Below, piece by piece: positions 27,992 through 36,955 of a stretch of DNA of 64,000 nucleotides. The position numbers and the translations under genes are program-made. This DNA is from a bacterium. GTDB lineage: Bacteria; Verrucomicrobiota; Verrucomicrobiia; Verrucomicrobiales; Akkermansiaceae. Every line of letters starts with the position of its first letter. Positions within the stretch are counted from its first letter, which is position 1. The DNA lies in contig JAAEZT010000008.1 in assembly GCA_018222765.1 (NCBI GenBank), positions 102,188 to 166,187 on the forward strand, in the 5' to 3' direction. The notes beneath the pieces are model-generated. The model searched no databases. It saw only the letters and a program-made list of their open reading frames with translations, and had not been told where the DNA came from.

Positions 27992-29220
27992 AAGAGATCC
28001 TCATCGTTGGAGGTGGAGTCATCGGCCTCTCCATCGGATATGCCCTCACCAAACGAGGTCACGCTGTTCGTATTATCGAGCAAGACCCCGAATTAAAAGA
28101 CTCATGCTCCAGCGGAAATGCAGGCATGGTTGTCCCCAGCCACTTTATTCCTCTCGCCGCGCCCGGCGTCATTTCCCAGGGCCTAAAATGGATGCTCAAT
28201 CCCAAGAGCCCATTCTTTCTCCGTCCCCGACTCGACCCCGCTCTCGCCCGCTGGATCTGGCTTTTCATGCGCCACTCCAACCAACAGCACGTCAGCAATA
28301 GCGAGACCCTCCTCCGCGATCTTTCCCTCGCCAGCCGACAACTCCACGTCGAACTCTCTGAACAAGAAGATTTCCCTCTTGTCCAAAAAGGGCTCCTCAT
28401 GCTCTGCCAATCGCAGGAAGGCCTCGACGAAGAAGCCGAAGTCGCCGAAGCAGCGCATCGTCTCGGACTCGAAGCAGAAGTCTGTGACTCCGCCCGCCTG
28501 CAAGAACTCGAACCCAACGCCGACATCAAGGCGCAAGGCGGCGTGTGGTTTCCCCAGGACTGCCACCTCGATCCTCACGATTTCCTCGAAGCCCTCCGCA
28601 GCAGAATCAAAAAAAACGGCGGAGAAATCATCCACACCCAGGTGAAGTCTCTTATCGATGACAAAGGGGTCGTGACCAACACCGGAGAAAAAATTACCGC
28701 CGAGACCACCATCCTCGCGGGCGGAATTGACACCCTCAATCTCACCAAGCAACTCGGTCTCAAGCTCCCGATGCAAGGCGGCAAAGGCTACTCGCTGACC
28801 CTTCCTTCCCCGCCTCGAAATCCCCATCTCTGTTCCCTTCTCAAAGAAGGCCGTGTCGCCGTCACGCCCATGGGCGAGCAACTCCGCGTCGCCGGCACCA
28901 TGGAAATCTGTGGTAGCAACACCTCCGTCAGTAAAGCCCGGCTCAGTGGCATCATCGAATCCTTCTGCGCCTTCTATCCGGAATTTAATCCCTCCCAATT
29001 TTCCGAATTAGAACCCTGGGTCGGCCTCCGACCCTGCTCTCCCGACGGACTGCCCTACCTTGGTCGAATTCCTTTCCACAAAAACCTCATCGTGGCCACT
29101 GGTCACTCCATGATGGGGCTCTCCCTCGCTCCCATCACCGGCAAACTCGTCGCCCAACTCGTCGATAGCGAAACCTCCTCCCTCGATATTTCCTCCCTCA
29201 ACCCGACCCGCTTCAACTAG
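27988..29220 (+). CDS. FAD-dependent D-amino acid (D-hydroxyproline) oxidoreductase
   Basis: A 410-residue DadA/DAO-family flavoprotein. The dinucleotide-binding motif GGGVIGLSIGYAL lies at the N-terminus and is followed by IIEQD at the end of beta-2. SSGNAGMVVPSH matches the DadA group. Near the C-terminus are GLRPCSPDGLPYLG and ATGHSMMGLSLAP, the usual FAD-contact region. By context it should oxidise cis-4-hydroxy-D-proline to a pyrroline carboxylate, feeding 2-oxoglutarate formation. The start is chosen at the ATGA overlap with the epimerase; the open frame extends upstream as an artefact. The deaminase and dehydrogenase of the later steps are not in the window. Confidence 0.85.
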   Translation: MKEILIVGGGVIGLSIGYALTKRGHAVRIIEQDPELKDSCSSGNAGMVVPSHFIPLAAPGVISQGLKWMLNPKSPFFLRPRLDPALARWIWLFMRHSNQQHVSNSETLLRDLSLASRQLHVELSEQEDFPLVQKGLLMLCQSQEGLDEEAEVAEAAHRLGLEAEVCDSARLQELEPNADIKAQGGVWFPQDCHLDPHDFLEALRSRIKKNGGEIIHTQVKSLIDDKGVVTNTGEKITAETTILAGGIDTLNLTKQLGLKLPMQGGKGYSLTLPSPPRNPHLCSLLKEGRVAVTPMGEQLRVAGTMEICGSNTSVSKARLSGIIESFCAFYPEFNPSQFSELEPWVGLRPCSPDGLPYLGRIPFHKNLIVATGHSMMGLSLAPITGKLVAQLVDSETSSLDISSLNPTRFN

Positions 29221-29222
29221 CC

Positions 29223-30098
29223 ATGAAATACCTCTTCCTCACTCTGCCACTTGCTCTCGCCGCTCTCTCAGCCGAAGTCCAAGCACCCATTCCAGTCGAA
29301 GTCCGCCAAAAATTCGACCTCAAGAAACACTACCAGCAAGTCCTCCTTGTCGAAGGCTTCCCCATCGTCGCTTCAGATAAAGTCCACCCCGCCGCCCTCA
29401 AGGAAGCGGAACACACCATGCGCTCCATGCTCAAAAATCGGCCCGACATTTTCAAACAACTTGCCAAAAACAAAGTGCGCTATTCCATCATGGCCACCAG
29501 CGAGCGCACCTGCGATATCCCGGAGCACTCCGACCTCACGCCACCCGAATTCTGGAACCGCCGCGCCCGTGGGCTTGGAGCCACCCGCCAACGCCCCTCC
29601 GTTTCCTGTGGCGAGGAAAACCTCCTCCACAACCCTGGCGATCCCTACAATGCCGAGTCTATCTGCGTCCACGAATTCGCACACGCCATTCACCAAATGG
29701 CCCTCGAAGACCTCGACCCCACCTTCGACGAGCGCCTCAAAAAAACCTACCAATCTGCGACCGCCCGCAGCCTTTGGGCCGGAAAATATGCCGGCTCCAA
29801 TCACCATGAATACTGGGCTGAAGCCGTGCAATCTTGGTTCGGCACCAACCGGGTCAATGATCACGATCATAATCACGTCAACACACGCGCCGAGCTCGTC
29901 GACTACGACCCCGCCGTCGCCAAGCTCTGCCAGGAAGTCTTCGGCGACAACAACTGGCGCTACATCCGCGCCGACCATCCTTCACGCGCTCACGAACCCC
30001 ATCTGAAAAATCTCGACCGCACCAAGCTCAGCTCCTTCCGCTGGACCAAGAAAGAGCAAGCGGCTTACGAGGAACACACGCGGAAGAAAAAAAAGTAA
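29223..30098 (+). CDS. Secreted zinc metallopeptidase-like protein (HEXXH)
   Basis: A 291-residue protein with a signal peptide (MKYLFLTLPLALAALSAEVQ). HEFAH at residues 150-154 is the zinc-binding HEXXH motif, and the downstream glutamates in NHHEYWAEAVQSWF (Glu 196 and Glu 200) supply the likely third ligand, giving a gluzincin pattern. A His-rich segment NDHDHNH lies near 215. The fold family is not one I can name with certainty; lethal-factor-type or M6-like peptidases are possible. It starts two bases after the oxidase stop, so it is in the hydroxyproline operon. A secreted peptidase beside hydroxyproline catabolism suggests use of hydroxyproline-rich protein, such as collagen or algal wall glycoprotein; this is inference. 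Confidence 0.72.
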   Translation: MKYLFLTLPLALAALSAEVQAPIPVEVRQKFDLKKHYQQVLLVEGFPIVASDKVHPAALKEAEHTMRSMLKNRPDIFKQLAKNKVRYSIMATSERTCDIPEHSDLTPPEFWNRRARGLGATRQRPSVSCGEENLLHNPGDPYNAESICVHEFAHAIHQMALEDLDPTFDERLKKTYQSATARSLWAGKYAGSNHHEYWAEAVQSWFGTNRVNDHDHNHVNTRAELVDYDPAVAKLCQEVFGDNNWRYIRADHPSRAHEPHLKNLDRTKLSSFRWTKKEQAAYEEHTRKKKK

Positions 30099-30135
30099 CT
30101 CGCAATCATAGGGGAGCCTTTCCCATACTCCCGCC

Positions 30136-31467
30136 ATGATTCGAAGCATCCTCGTTTTTCTTTCCAGCCTTCTTCTCGCTCAGGCCAAAAAGCCCAACAT
30201 CCTTGTCATCATTGTCGATGACTTGGGCTACGGCGATCTCTCCTCATACGGAGCTACGGACCTCAAGAGTCCCCACATCGACAAGCTCATCTCCCAGGGC
30301 CTTCGCTTCAACAATTGCTATGCGAACTGCCCGGTCTGCTCACCCACCCGCGCTGCGCTCCTGACGGGACGCTACCAGGAACTCGTCGGCGTTCCCGGGG
30401 TCATCCGCACCAAACCCGAGGACAACTGGGGCTATCTTGCCCCTTCCGCCACTACGCTTCCCCAAGCTCTCAAGCCTCTCGGATACCACACCGCCGCCAT
30501 CGGAAAATGGCACCTCGGGCTCGATGACGAAGCCCACCCCAACACCCGCGGTTTCGATCACTTCCACGGCTTCCTTGGCGACATGATGGACGACTACTAC
30601 CAACACCGCCGTCACGGACAACACTACATGCGCCTCAATAAAGAAAAGGTGAATCCCAAAGGCCACGCCACTGACATCTTCACCGACTGGACCAAGGACT
30701 ACCTCGCCTCCCGCAAGGACGCCAAAGACCCTTTCTTCCTCTACCTGGCCTACAACGCGCCCCACACCCCGATCCAACCTCCCAAAGATTGGTTTGAAAA
30801 AGTGAAGGCCCGTGAAAATGGCATCACTGCCAAACGCGCTAAACTCGTCGCGCTCATCGAGCACCTCGACCACGGTATCGGACAGGTCATCGATTCCCTC
30901 AAGGCCAACGATCAATGGGAAAACACCCTCACCATCTTCGTCTCCGACAACGGCGGCCAACTCAACGTCGGCGGCAACTGCGGGAACCTTCGCGGCGGCA
31001 AACAAGACATGTATGAAGGCGGCCTCAAAGTCCCCGCCTGTGCCGTCTGGCCCGGCGTCATCGAAGCAGGGAAAGCGAGTGAATTTCCCTTCCTCACCAT
31101 GGACCTTTTCCCCACCACCATCGAAGCCGCCGGTGGGAAATCACCCGGTGGCATCGAAGGAAAATCTATTCTCCCTCTCCTCAATACCGGAACGCAAAAA
31201 GCCTTCGAACGCGACGTCTTCTTTACCCGGCGCGAAGGCAATCAAAAATACATGGGCGACTCTTCTTGGGCCATGCGACGCGGGCCCTGGAAGCTCCTCA
31301 AGAACGTCCCCGACGGACCGTGGGAACTTTATAATCTCGACAGCGATCCGCTCGAGGCCACCGACCTTCGCAAAAAGAATCCCCAAAAATTCAACGAACT
31401 CTCCAAGGCGATGCGCGCCCAAATCCAACGCGGTGGCTCCGTCCCTTGGCAGCGCCCTGAAGAATAA
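30136..31467 (+). CDS. Secreted sulfatase (GalNAc-6-sulfatase/arylsulfatase A-like)
   Basis: A 443-residue enzyme with a short signal peptide (MIRSILVFLSSLLLAQA). Cys 68 in CSPTR is the canonical formylglycine site and LTGRYQ completes the signature. VDDLGYGD supplies the metal-binding Asp pair, GKWHLG the conserved Lys/His, and VSDNGG the C-terminal metal ligands. ELYNLDSDPLEATDL is the C-terminal signature. It removes sulfate esters in the periplasm or outside the cell after formylglycine formation. It follows the metallopeptidase by 37 bp and may be in the same transcript; a bidirectional terminator follows. Confidence 0.9.
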   Translation: MIRSILVFLSSLLLAQAKKPNILVIIVDDLGYGDLSSYGATDLKSPHIDKLISQGLRFNNCYANCPVCSPTRAALLTGRYQELVGVPGVIRTKPEDNWGYLAPSATTLPQALKPLGYHTAAIGKWHLGLDDEAHPNTRGFDHFHGFLGDMMDDYYQHRRHGQHYMRLNKEKVNPKGHATDIFTDWTKDYLASRKDAKDPFFLYLAYNAPHTPIQPPKDWFEKVKARENGITAKRAKLVALIEHLDHGIGQVIDSLKANDQWENTLTIFVSDNGGQLNVGGNCGNLRGGKQDMYEGGLKVPACAVWPGVIEAGKASEFPFLTMDLFPTTIEAAGGKSPGGIEGKSILPLLNTGTQKAFERDVFFTRREGNQKYMGDSSWAMRRGPWKLLKNVPDGPWELYNLDSDPLEATDLRKKNPQKFNELSKAMRAQIQRGGSVPWQRPEE

Positions 31468-31468
31468 A

Positions 31469-31502
31469 AAAAGCATGTGGCTGAATCAAACCACATGCTT
31501 TT
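31469..31502. terminator. Bidirectional terminator between convergent genes
   Basis: AAAAGCATGTGG and CCACATGCTTTT form a perfect 12-bp stem with a 10-base loop, flanked by A-run and T-run, between the sulfatase (plus strand) and the PEP-CTERM protein (minus strand). It should stop transcription from both sides. Confidence 0.9.
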
Positions 31503-31521
31503 GAAATAAAGATCGGAGGAT

Positions 31522-32610
31522 CTAGCGACGGCGTCTGAAGACCGGTAAAAGCCCCAGCATTGCCAACATCGCAGAGCTTGGCTCCGGAATGAACGTGCCA
31601 TCAAATTGGATCTCCGCAAACTGCATGAGGTTATCGCCGCCATTTCCAACCACATCAAAGCGATACGAAGTGAAGGCTGTTGAATTTGTGACCGCCTCGG
31701 AGGCATACGCCTCTCCCCGGCCAGCTGGCGGGTTGAGCGTTCCGCCCTGGATCTGGACCCAATTTTCACTACTACCATCACTGTTCTCAGCACTCGTAAT
31801 GGCATCGTTTGTGCCGTAAATGACGTATGCTCTTGGGTCTCTTCCCGGTGAATCGTTTCCTGTCGTCAAGGTAAACGCGGAAATCACCGAAGCTCCTCCG
31901 CCAGGCGTCACAATGAAGCCGGTATTTACTCCACTGAAATTCAGATACTTTGTTCCGCTATTCCCATCAATCGCAAATCCAGGTGCCTCTGCTTCCGGAA
32001 AGCTACTCGAAGCATTGGTATCGGTATCAAAGGCAATAATCGAATCACCCGGTCCCAAAATCGAACCTCCTGTTCCCCCTGCTCCCGAATAGAGTTGAAA
32101 CTCGTCAAGTTGGGCTACGTCGTTGTTATTCTTGAGACTATCAAAGGTAACGCGGTAAGAAGAGTATGATGTCCCATTAGTAAAATCAACAGGTGCACTC
32201 GTCGTCAAACGGGTTCCCGGCAAATTAGCGTCGAAGCTGGAAATTAACGACCAGTTCTCATTATTTCCCGTTCCGTTATCAATGCTCGTGATGGAATCAT
32301 TGGTTCCATAGATTGAGACCTGCTTGGGATCCCGCCCCTCCGCATCATTGGCAGTCCTAAAAACCGCACTCTGGGCGATTGAACTCCCTGATCCCGGTGT
32401 CACGATGAACCCCGAATTGGTTTTACCGAAGTTGAGATATTTCGTGCCTGTGTTTCCATCGATCACAGCCGATGGAGCCTCCGCTCCAGGATAATTACTT
32501 TCGGAGCCACCTCCAATCGCGATAATAAAATCACCCGGTGTCAGTAAGTTCGCTCCATGCGCTGCCCCACAGGAAACGAGGAGTGCCGTAAGGGAATATT
32601 TTAGTTTCAT
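31522..32610 (-). CDS. PEP-CTERM protein with two discoidin-like repeats
   Basis: A 362-residue protein with a signal peptide (MKLKYSLTALLVSCGAAHGA) and a C-terminal PEP-CTERM sorting tail: PEPSS, a hydrophobic stretch (AMLAMLGLLPVF) and RRRR. Between them are two copies of a discoidin-like (F5/8-type) domain, marked by AEAPSAVIDGNTGTKYLNFG and AEAPGFAIDGNSGTKYLNFS, each with GRDP and a YGTNDxIT motif. PEP-CTERM tails are cut by exosortase and the protein is held in or passed across the outer envelope; the repeats may bind glycans. It is paralogous to the gene at 36956. Confidence 0.85.
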   Translation of the reverse strand: MKLKYSLTALLVSCGAAHGANLLTPGDFIIAIGGGSESNYPGAEAPSAVIDGNTGTKYLNFGKTNSGFIVTPGSGSSIAQSAVFRTANDAEGRDPKQVSIYGTNDSITSIDNGTGNNENWSLISSFDANLPGTRLTTSAPVDFTNGTSYSSYRVTFDSLKNNNDVAQLDEFQLYSGAGGTGGSILGPGDSIIAFDTDTNASSSFPEAEAPGFAIDGNSGTKYLNFSGVNTGFIVTPGGGASVISAFTLTTGNDSPGRDPRAYVIYGTNDAITSAENSDGSSENWVQIQGGTLNPPAGRGEAYASEAVTNSTAFTSYRFDVVGNGGDNLMQFAEIQFDGTFIPEPSSAMLAMLGLLPVFRRRR

Positions 32611-32957
32611 AGTGTCGTTAAGGGAGATTTAGGGTTTAAAGAATCTAGGGACCTCAGAGCCTTCTGAAGGGCAAGGTTTTGAGAGGAAACTTGATCCAGA
32701 TCGAAAAGGCAACCAAAAAATGGGATATTTCTCTCTCAGACTTTATCCTCAAGGTCTTTACGGGATAAAGCTCGGACGTTCTCCGTCTTGATCCACCTAA
32801 TCCGACTCATTTCATGAGATCTCTCAAACTGCCCATTCCAATCCTCCTCGGCACCACCCCACCAAAAAATGTCACTCAAAATACTGATGGATAGATTGTT
32901 AAGCCTTAAAAAGGCAATGGTCCGCAGGATCGAGATTCTCTCTCTTGTTTGTCTGGA
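32611..32957. other. 347-bp intergenic region
   Basis: No credible coding frame is present. The only structure seen is CTTTATCC (32741-32748) paired with GGATAAAG (32763-32770) across 14 bases, a possible hairpin without a T-run. It lies after the 1325-residue CotH gene and before the PEP-CTERM gene, both on the minus strand, so the region should hold the latter's promoter; no clear -35/-10 pair is seen. Confidence 0.5.
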
Positions 32958-35900
32958 TCAGTTCAGTGTCACTTGAACTCTCAAAAATCTTTTTAGTGAC
33001 GTGGCTATTTGACTATCACGGTAGGTCACGATTTCCGTACCATCGCCCTGATCGATCACTGTCAGGGCCACACCGGAATCCGACCAGTCAACGAGATCAC
33101 TTGAGAATTGTGCCAGCGCCGTGAACCCGCCAAGATCACGACGGCGGCGGAAGGTAGTCGTTAAATAGTCACCCGGCACGGGCACTCCGGAAGAGTAATT
33201 TGTCAGCGTGGCACTTGGAAGAACCTCCAATGACGGAACCAGCGGGTCTCCGACAAGAGCCAGTTCGATGGCGTTCTCAATCCCGTCTCCATCCGGGTCA
33301 GCGGTGGGGCCGGAGACCAGATCGTCAGCCATCTGAGCCGGAGAAAAGTAAAGCAAGGTCCATTCCTGATAAACGTCCTCGGTAACAACTCCGGGTGTTC
33401 CCTGCCCTGCGACACTTGATCGCCAGGAGATCGGGAGACCATTATCCGGCGAACTTAACGGATCCCGTAACACAAGCGACTGCCCCGAACCATCGGCCAG
33501 CGAAGGCCAACCCAGCGCGGTATCGTCATCATAATCAAACGATTGAATCACCGCTCCCCCAACTGCCGTGATCGTGATTGTTTCCCCACCGTTCGAAAGC
33601 TTGCTTCCTCCATCGGGGTCATTGACATCTCCCCACTGCCCCACAATCGGCAAACCACTTCCAAACCTCTCTTCAAAAGCCGCGATATTTCGCACGACGA
33701 GCGCTGCCTCTCCTGCGGCCAGGGTGAAGACGGGGAAGACAAAATCGAAGGCGTCGGAAATCACTACCCCTGAAAGATCAATCGCTTGATTCGAAATATT
33801 CTGCACTTCGATATATTCGAAGTTACTCTCACTGGCAATGCCGGCAGCCTGTTCACTCGCCGTAACATCAGCCGGGTGATACATGATTTCAGACACCACC
33901 AAATTGGCCGCGCTTGCAGGAACCCCTACGACAAAAGTCGATTGCACCGGTCCACTCCAGTCACTACCCAAACGAGCACGCGCGACGATTGTTCTCGTTT
34001 GAGGAATGGTAATACCACCCGCGGTAGTTGTGGCCGATCCGCTGACCGCCCCACCCGGAAGCCTCGGGTCACTTCCGTCGATCGTATAATAAACCGTCCC
34101 TTCCTGGGGCTGCGCCACCACGGTGGCATTGGCCGCCACCGTTCCACTCGCCTGTAAAACCGGAGGATTGGTGAACTGGGTATCCATCCAGTCTGCCCGT
34201 TGCGTCACCCAGTTTTTCAGGTGATCCACCTCTCCAGCCCAACCACCAAGACCTGTCAATGGCCCGCCGTTTGGAGCGACTTCCTGCCACTTCGCGGCGT
34301 TGCGCGGCTGGGATTCCGTAACCTGCGCCGCCAGACCATTGAGGCGACCGGTCAACGCGGAATTGGCAAATTGCCCCGTTCGCAGATCCTGCCAGCGGTC
34401 AATCCACTGCTGCAGGAAATCTTCATCATCAAACAAGCGTCCCCAATAATCGTAATCAAAAAACTCAGCTCGATCCGGAGGAGGATTCCAGCCAACCGGA
34501 TTTGACGAGCGACTATCGGAGTCGCATCCCATCGTACGGTCAAAATCCCAAATCGGACCAAAGGCCAACTTACCATTCCTCGGCTTGGTCAGATAAGTGC
34601 TCAATCGCAAGGCATCAGGATCTTTGGTCAAGACGTTGAGAATATGAAAATCAATCGTCGCTTCCGCATCAAGCCAAGCCCGGTAGCCCACCGTCGGATC
34701 TTTATAATTCGCGCCATACAAAGCCGCCTCCATGTCGTCGATGTAACCCTTGATGTAGCTCGTCTGCTCGGGGAGAAGATTCTGCTCCTTGGGATAGACA
34801 TAAGTATACCATGGTTGGGGAGATCCGTTCGGCGGATCAAAGGGATGACCCAATGCACTTCGAAATCCCTGATCTCCGGAATCCCTCCGGTCGATACTGA
34901 GAATGTAGCCACCCGTCACGTCTTCACCGGAGGCGTCATTCTTATCAAGCCGATCAATCTCGACGCGATCCTTGCCTCGCGAAATCCGCTCCTGCAACAC
35001 ATACACTCCCTGATAATCACCCGTCCCCACACTCCCGCTGGTATTGAGGTAGACCTCCACTAGCTTTCCCTTCGGGGCATAAGCCCCGATGTCATTACTG
35101 AGATCATGAATAAAGGGAATACGAATTAGAGAGCGATCGAAACGATACGGCGCAAAAAGAATCCACTCATCGTGATCAGACATCCCGAGCAAGTTCACGC
35201 TCTTGTCCTCCTCACTGTCATCCCGCCAAAACTCGACACGATAATTTCCCTTGGGGTCGTTGAGAGTCGAGGATCCACGGCGCTTAATTCCAGCCCGGTT
35301 CGCTTTTGTTGGCAAATCCGCAAGGCTTGTCCGCCCGGTGATTTCATTGGGCTCGTATAGAGTCAAGTAGGCGCTCTGTAACTCCGAGCCATTCGGCACA
35401 CTGCCGCCTCCAAAGTTCTCCAGCACCACAATCGGCAAATCTGAAGTTTGGTTGATCACCGAGGAGGTGAATTTCACATAAGCCTCCGCCTTCACCTTTC
35501 CCGGTGCAAACCCGGACTCATAAGTCCGCGCACGAACCAAAGCCGAAGCGCTCAAACTAATCGGAGAACTATACAACGAAGAGCTCGGTCCGGGAAGAGA
35601 ACCATCCGTGGTGTAACGAATATCAGCTGACGGCGAGGAAGTCGACAGGCTCACTGAAATGGAACCTGTAAATGATTGCGGTGGAGTATCAAAAACAACG
35701 TCCGGCCCCAGCGCTCCGGGTGAGGTGTCATTCACCGCCCCGGGAGTCGGTCCGACAAAGAAATCGTATCCTCCGCCCACCTGACCATAAGAAACATCTT
35801 CGGTCTGGGCAGGATATGTCGGACTAAATTCCTCCACGATAGTTGTGCCATCGTTTTCCAACAGCGCCAAATACTCTCCCCCGCGCGCCAAACTAAAATT

Positions 35901-36935
35901 GGCATGAAAGGGCTCAACCGAACGGTTTTTCCCCGAAGCGAAAATCACCAGATATCCATCCGGTCCGATGATGCTACCGGCCGGAATCTGCCACTTCGCG
36001 ACCTTCGTCACATCGTCGGTCAAAAAGTATCCGCCCGGATCAATCGCGAAGGGATTGGGGTTAAACAATTCAATCCAATCCGAGGCGTCGCCATCCTCAT
36101 CACAAAGTACTCCGTCCCGCGTTGGGTCGGCCGAAAATTCGTTGATCTCCGGCGGAAGAACCGAGCTCCCCACATACACCGTGATCAGGGCCGAGGCCGG
36201 GCCGAAGCCATTGCTCCCGATGATTTCATAGGTCGTTGTTACCGCCGGTGAAACACTCAGCGTACTCGTGGCCGATACCGGTGAACCATTCAAGGTCACC
36301 GAACTCGCTCCCGTTGTTTCCCAATCCAGCAAAGCGCTTTGGCCATTCTGCAATCCGACCGCTTCATCCGAAGTCACGCCGCCAGCTGTCACCGAAAATG
36401 TGATTACCGGGGTATCGGGAATTTGATTGAGATCTATATTGGCCAAATATGCCCGACGATTCGTCGTCACCGATTGGTCCGCATTACTGCGGTCATCGAT
36501 CAAGGTCCACGTCGTACCATTTGCGCTTCCCTCCAAAGTCCAGCGAATTGGATCCCGTTCCGTGGCATCATTCGCAGTGGCCCATCGATAGTTGTCGATC
36601 GTGATCGGCGAACCATAGTTCAACACGAGAGGGTTTTGATTGAAGTCCAACCACTTGGTTGACCTTAACCCGTCTACCGCATTCTCTGGCCCCTCATTCC
36701 CCGGATTATTTCCGCCGGGATTGCTCGCGTTCGCCCCATTAATTCTGGTGCCACCATTATACAGCTGCAATTCCGACAATTGCACACTATTGGCCGCCGC
36801 TCCGTTACGCAGCTTCGTCGGCGTATACCGAAAATACTGGTAAGTAGCACTTCCAGCCACCGCGACTTCCAAGGATACAAGCGTTGTGGTCAATACACCA
36901 AAAATCCTTAAAAGCCCGTCCCCAAATCTCATCAC
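32958..36935 (-). CDS. Giant secreted discoidin-LTD-CotH protein (1325 aa)
   Basis: A signal peptide (ending SLEVAVAGSA) is followed by a discoidin-like domain (NEGPENAVDGLRSTKWLDFN, about residues 30-170), an LTD (SDWIELFNPNP, GEYLALLENDG), a chitobiase-like Ig domain (IRYTTDGSLPGPSS), a CotH-like kinase domain (GVYVLQERISRGKDRVE; GPIWDFDRTMGCD with the metal-binding DxD), a second chitobiase-like domain (VYYTIDGSDPRL), an LTD (NFEYIEVQNIS), and a tail with DPDGDGIENAIELALVG and FSSDLVDW...FLRVQV. The frame starts GTG-ATG; either start is possible. It lies 20 bp after the discoidin-like gene upstream, so the two are probably co-transcribed. Its closest relative here is the protein at 7853. 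Confidence 0.85.
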   Translation of the reverse strand: MMRFGDGLLRIFGVLTTTLVSLEVAVAGSATYQYFRYTPTKLRNGAAANSVQLSELQLYNGGTRINGANASNPGGNNPGNEGPENAVDGLRSTKWLDFNQNPLVLNYGSPITIDNYRWATANDATERDPIRWTLEGSANGTTWTLIDDRSNADQSVTTNRRAYLANIDLNQIPDTPVITFSVTAGGVTSDEAVGLQNGQSALLDWETTGASSVTLNGSPVSATSTLSVSPAVTTTYEIIGSNGFGPASALITVYVGSSVLPPEINEFSADPTRDGVLCDEDGDASDWIELFNPNPFAIDPGGYFLTDDVTKVAKWQIPAGSIIGPDGYLVIFASGKNRSVEPFHANFSLARGGEYLALLENDGTTIVEEFSPTYPAQTEDVSYGQVGGGYDFFVGPTPGAVNDTSPGALGPDVVFDTPPQSFTGSISVSLSTSSPSADIRYTTDGSLPGPSSSLYSSPISLSASALVRARTYESGFAPGKVKAEAYVKFTSSVINQTSDLPIVVLENFGGGSVPNGSELQSAYLTLYEPNEITGRTSLADLPTKANRAGIKRRGSSTLNDPKGNYRVEFWRDDSEEDKSVNLLGMSDHDEWILFAPYRFDRSLIRIPFIHDLSNDIGAYAPKGKLVEVYLNTSGSVGTGDYQGVYVLQERISRGKDRVEIDRLDKNDASGEDVTGGYILSIDRRDSGDQGFRSALGHPFDPPNGSPQPWYTYVYPKEQNLLPEQTSYIKGYIDDMEAALYGANYKDPTVGYRAWLDAEATIDFHILNVLTKDPDALRLSTYLTKPRNGKLAFGPIWDFDRTMGCDSDSRSSNPVGWNPPPDRAEFFDYDYWGRLFDDEDFLQQWIDRWQDLRTGQFANSALTGRLNGLAAQVTESQPRNAAKWQEVAPNGGPLTGLGGWAGEVDHLKNWVTQRADWMDTQFTNPPVLQASGTVAANATVVAQPQEGTVYYTIDGSDPRLPGGAVSGSATTTAGGITIPQTRTIVARARLGSDWSGPVQSTFVVGVPASAANLVVSEIMYHPADVTASEQAAGIASESNFEYIEVQNISNQAIDLSGVVISDAFDFVFPVFTLAAGEAALVVRNIAAFEERFGSGLPIVGQWGDVNDPDGGSKLSNGGETITITAVGGAVIQSFDYDDDTALGWPSLADGSGQSLVLRDPLSSPDNGLPISWRSSVAGQGTPGVVTEDVYQEWTLLYFSPAQMADDLVSGPTADPDGDGIENAIELALVGDPLVPSLEVLPSATLTNYSSGVPVPGDYLTTTFRRRRDLGGFTALAQFSSDLVDWSDSGVALTVIDQGDGTEIVTYRDSQIATSLKRFLRVQVTLN

Positions 36936-36955
36936 CTAATTTTAATAAATTCAAT

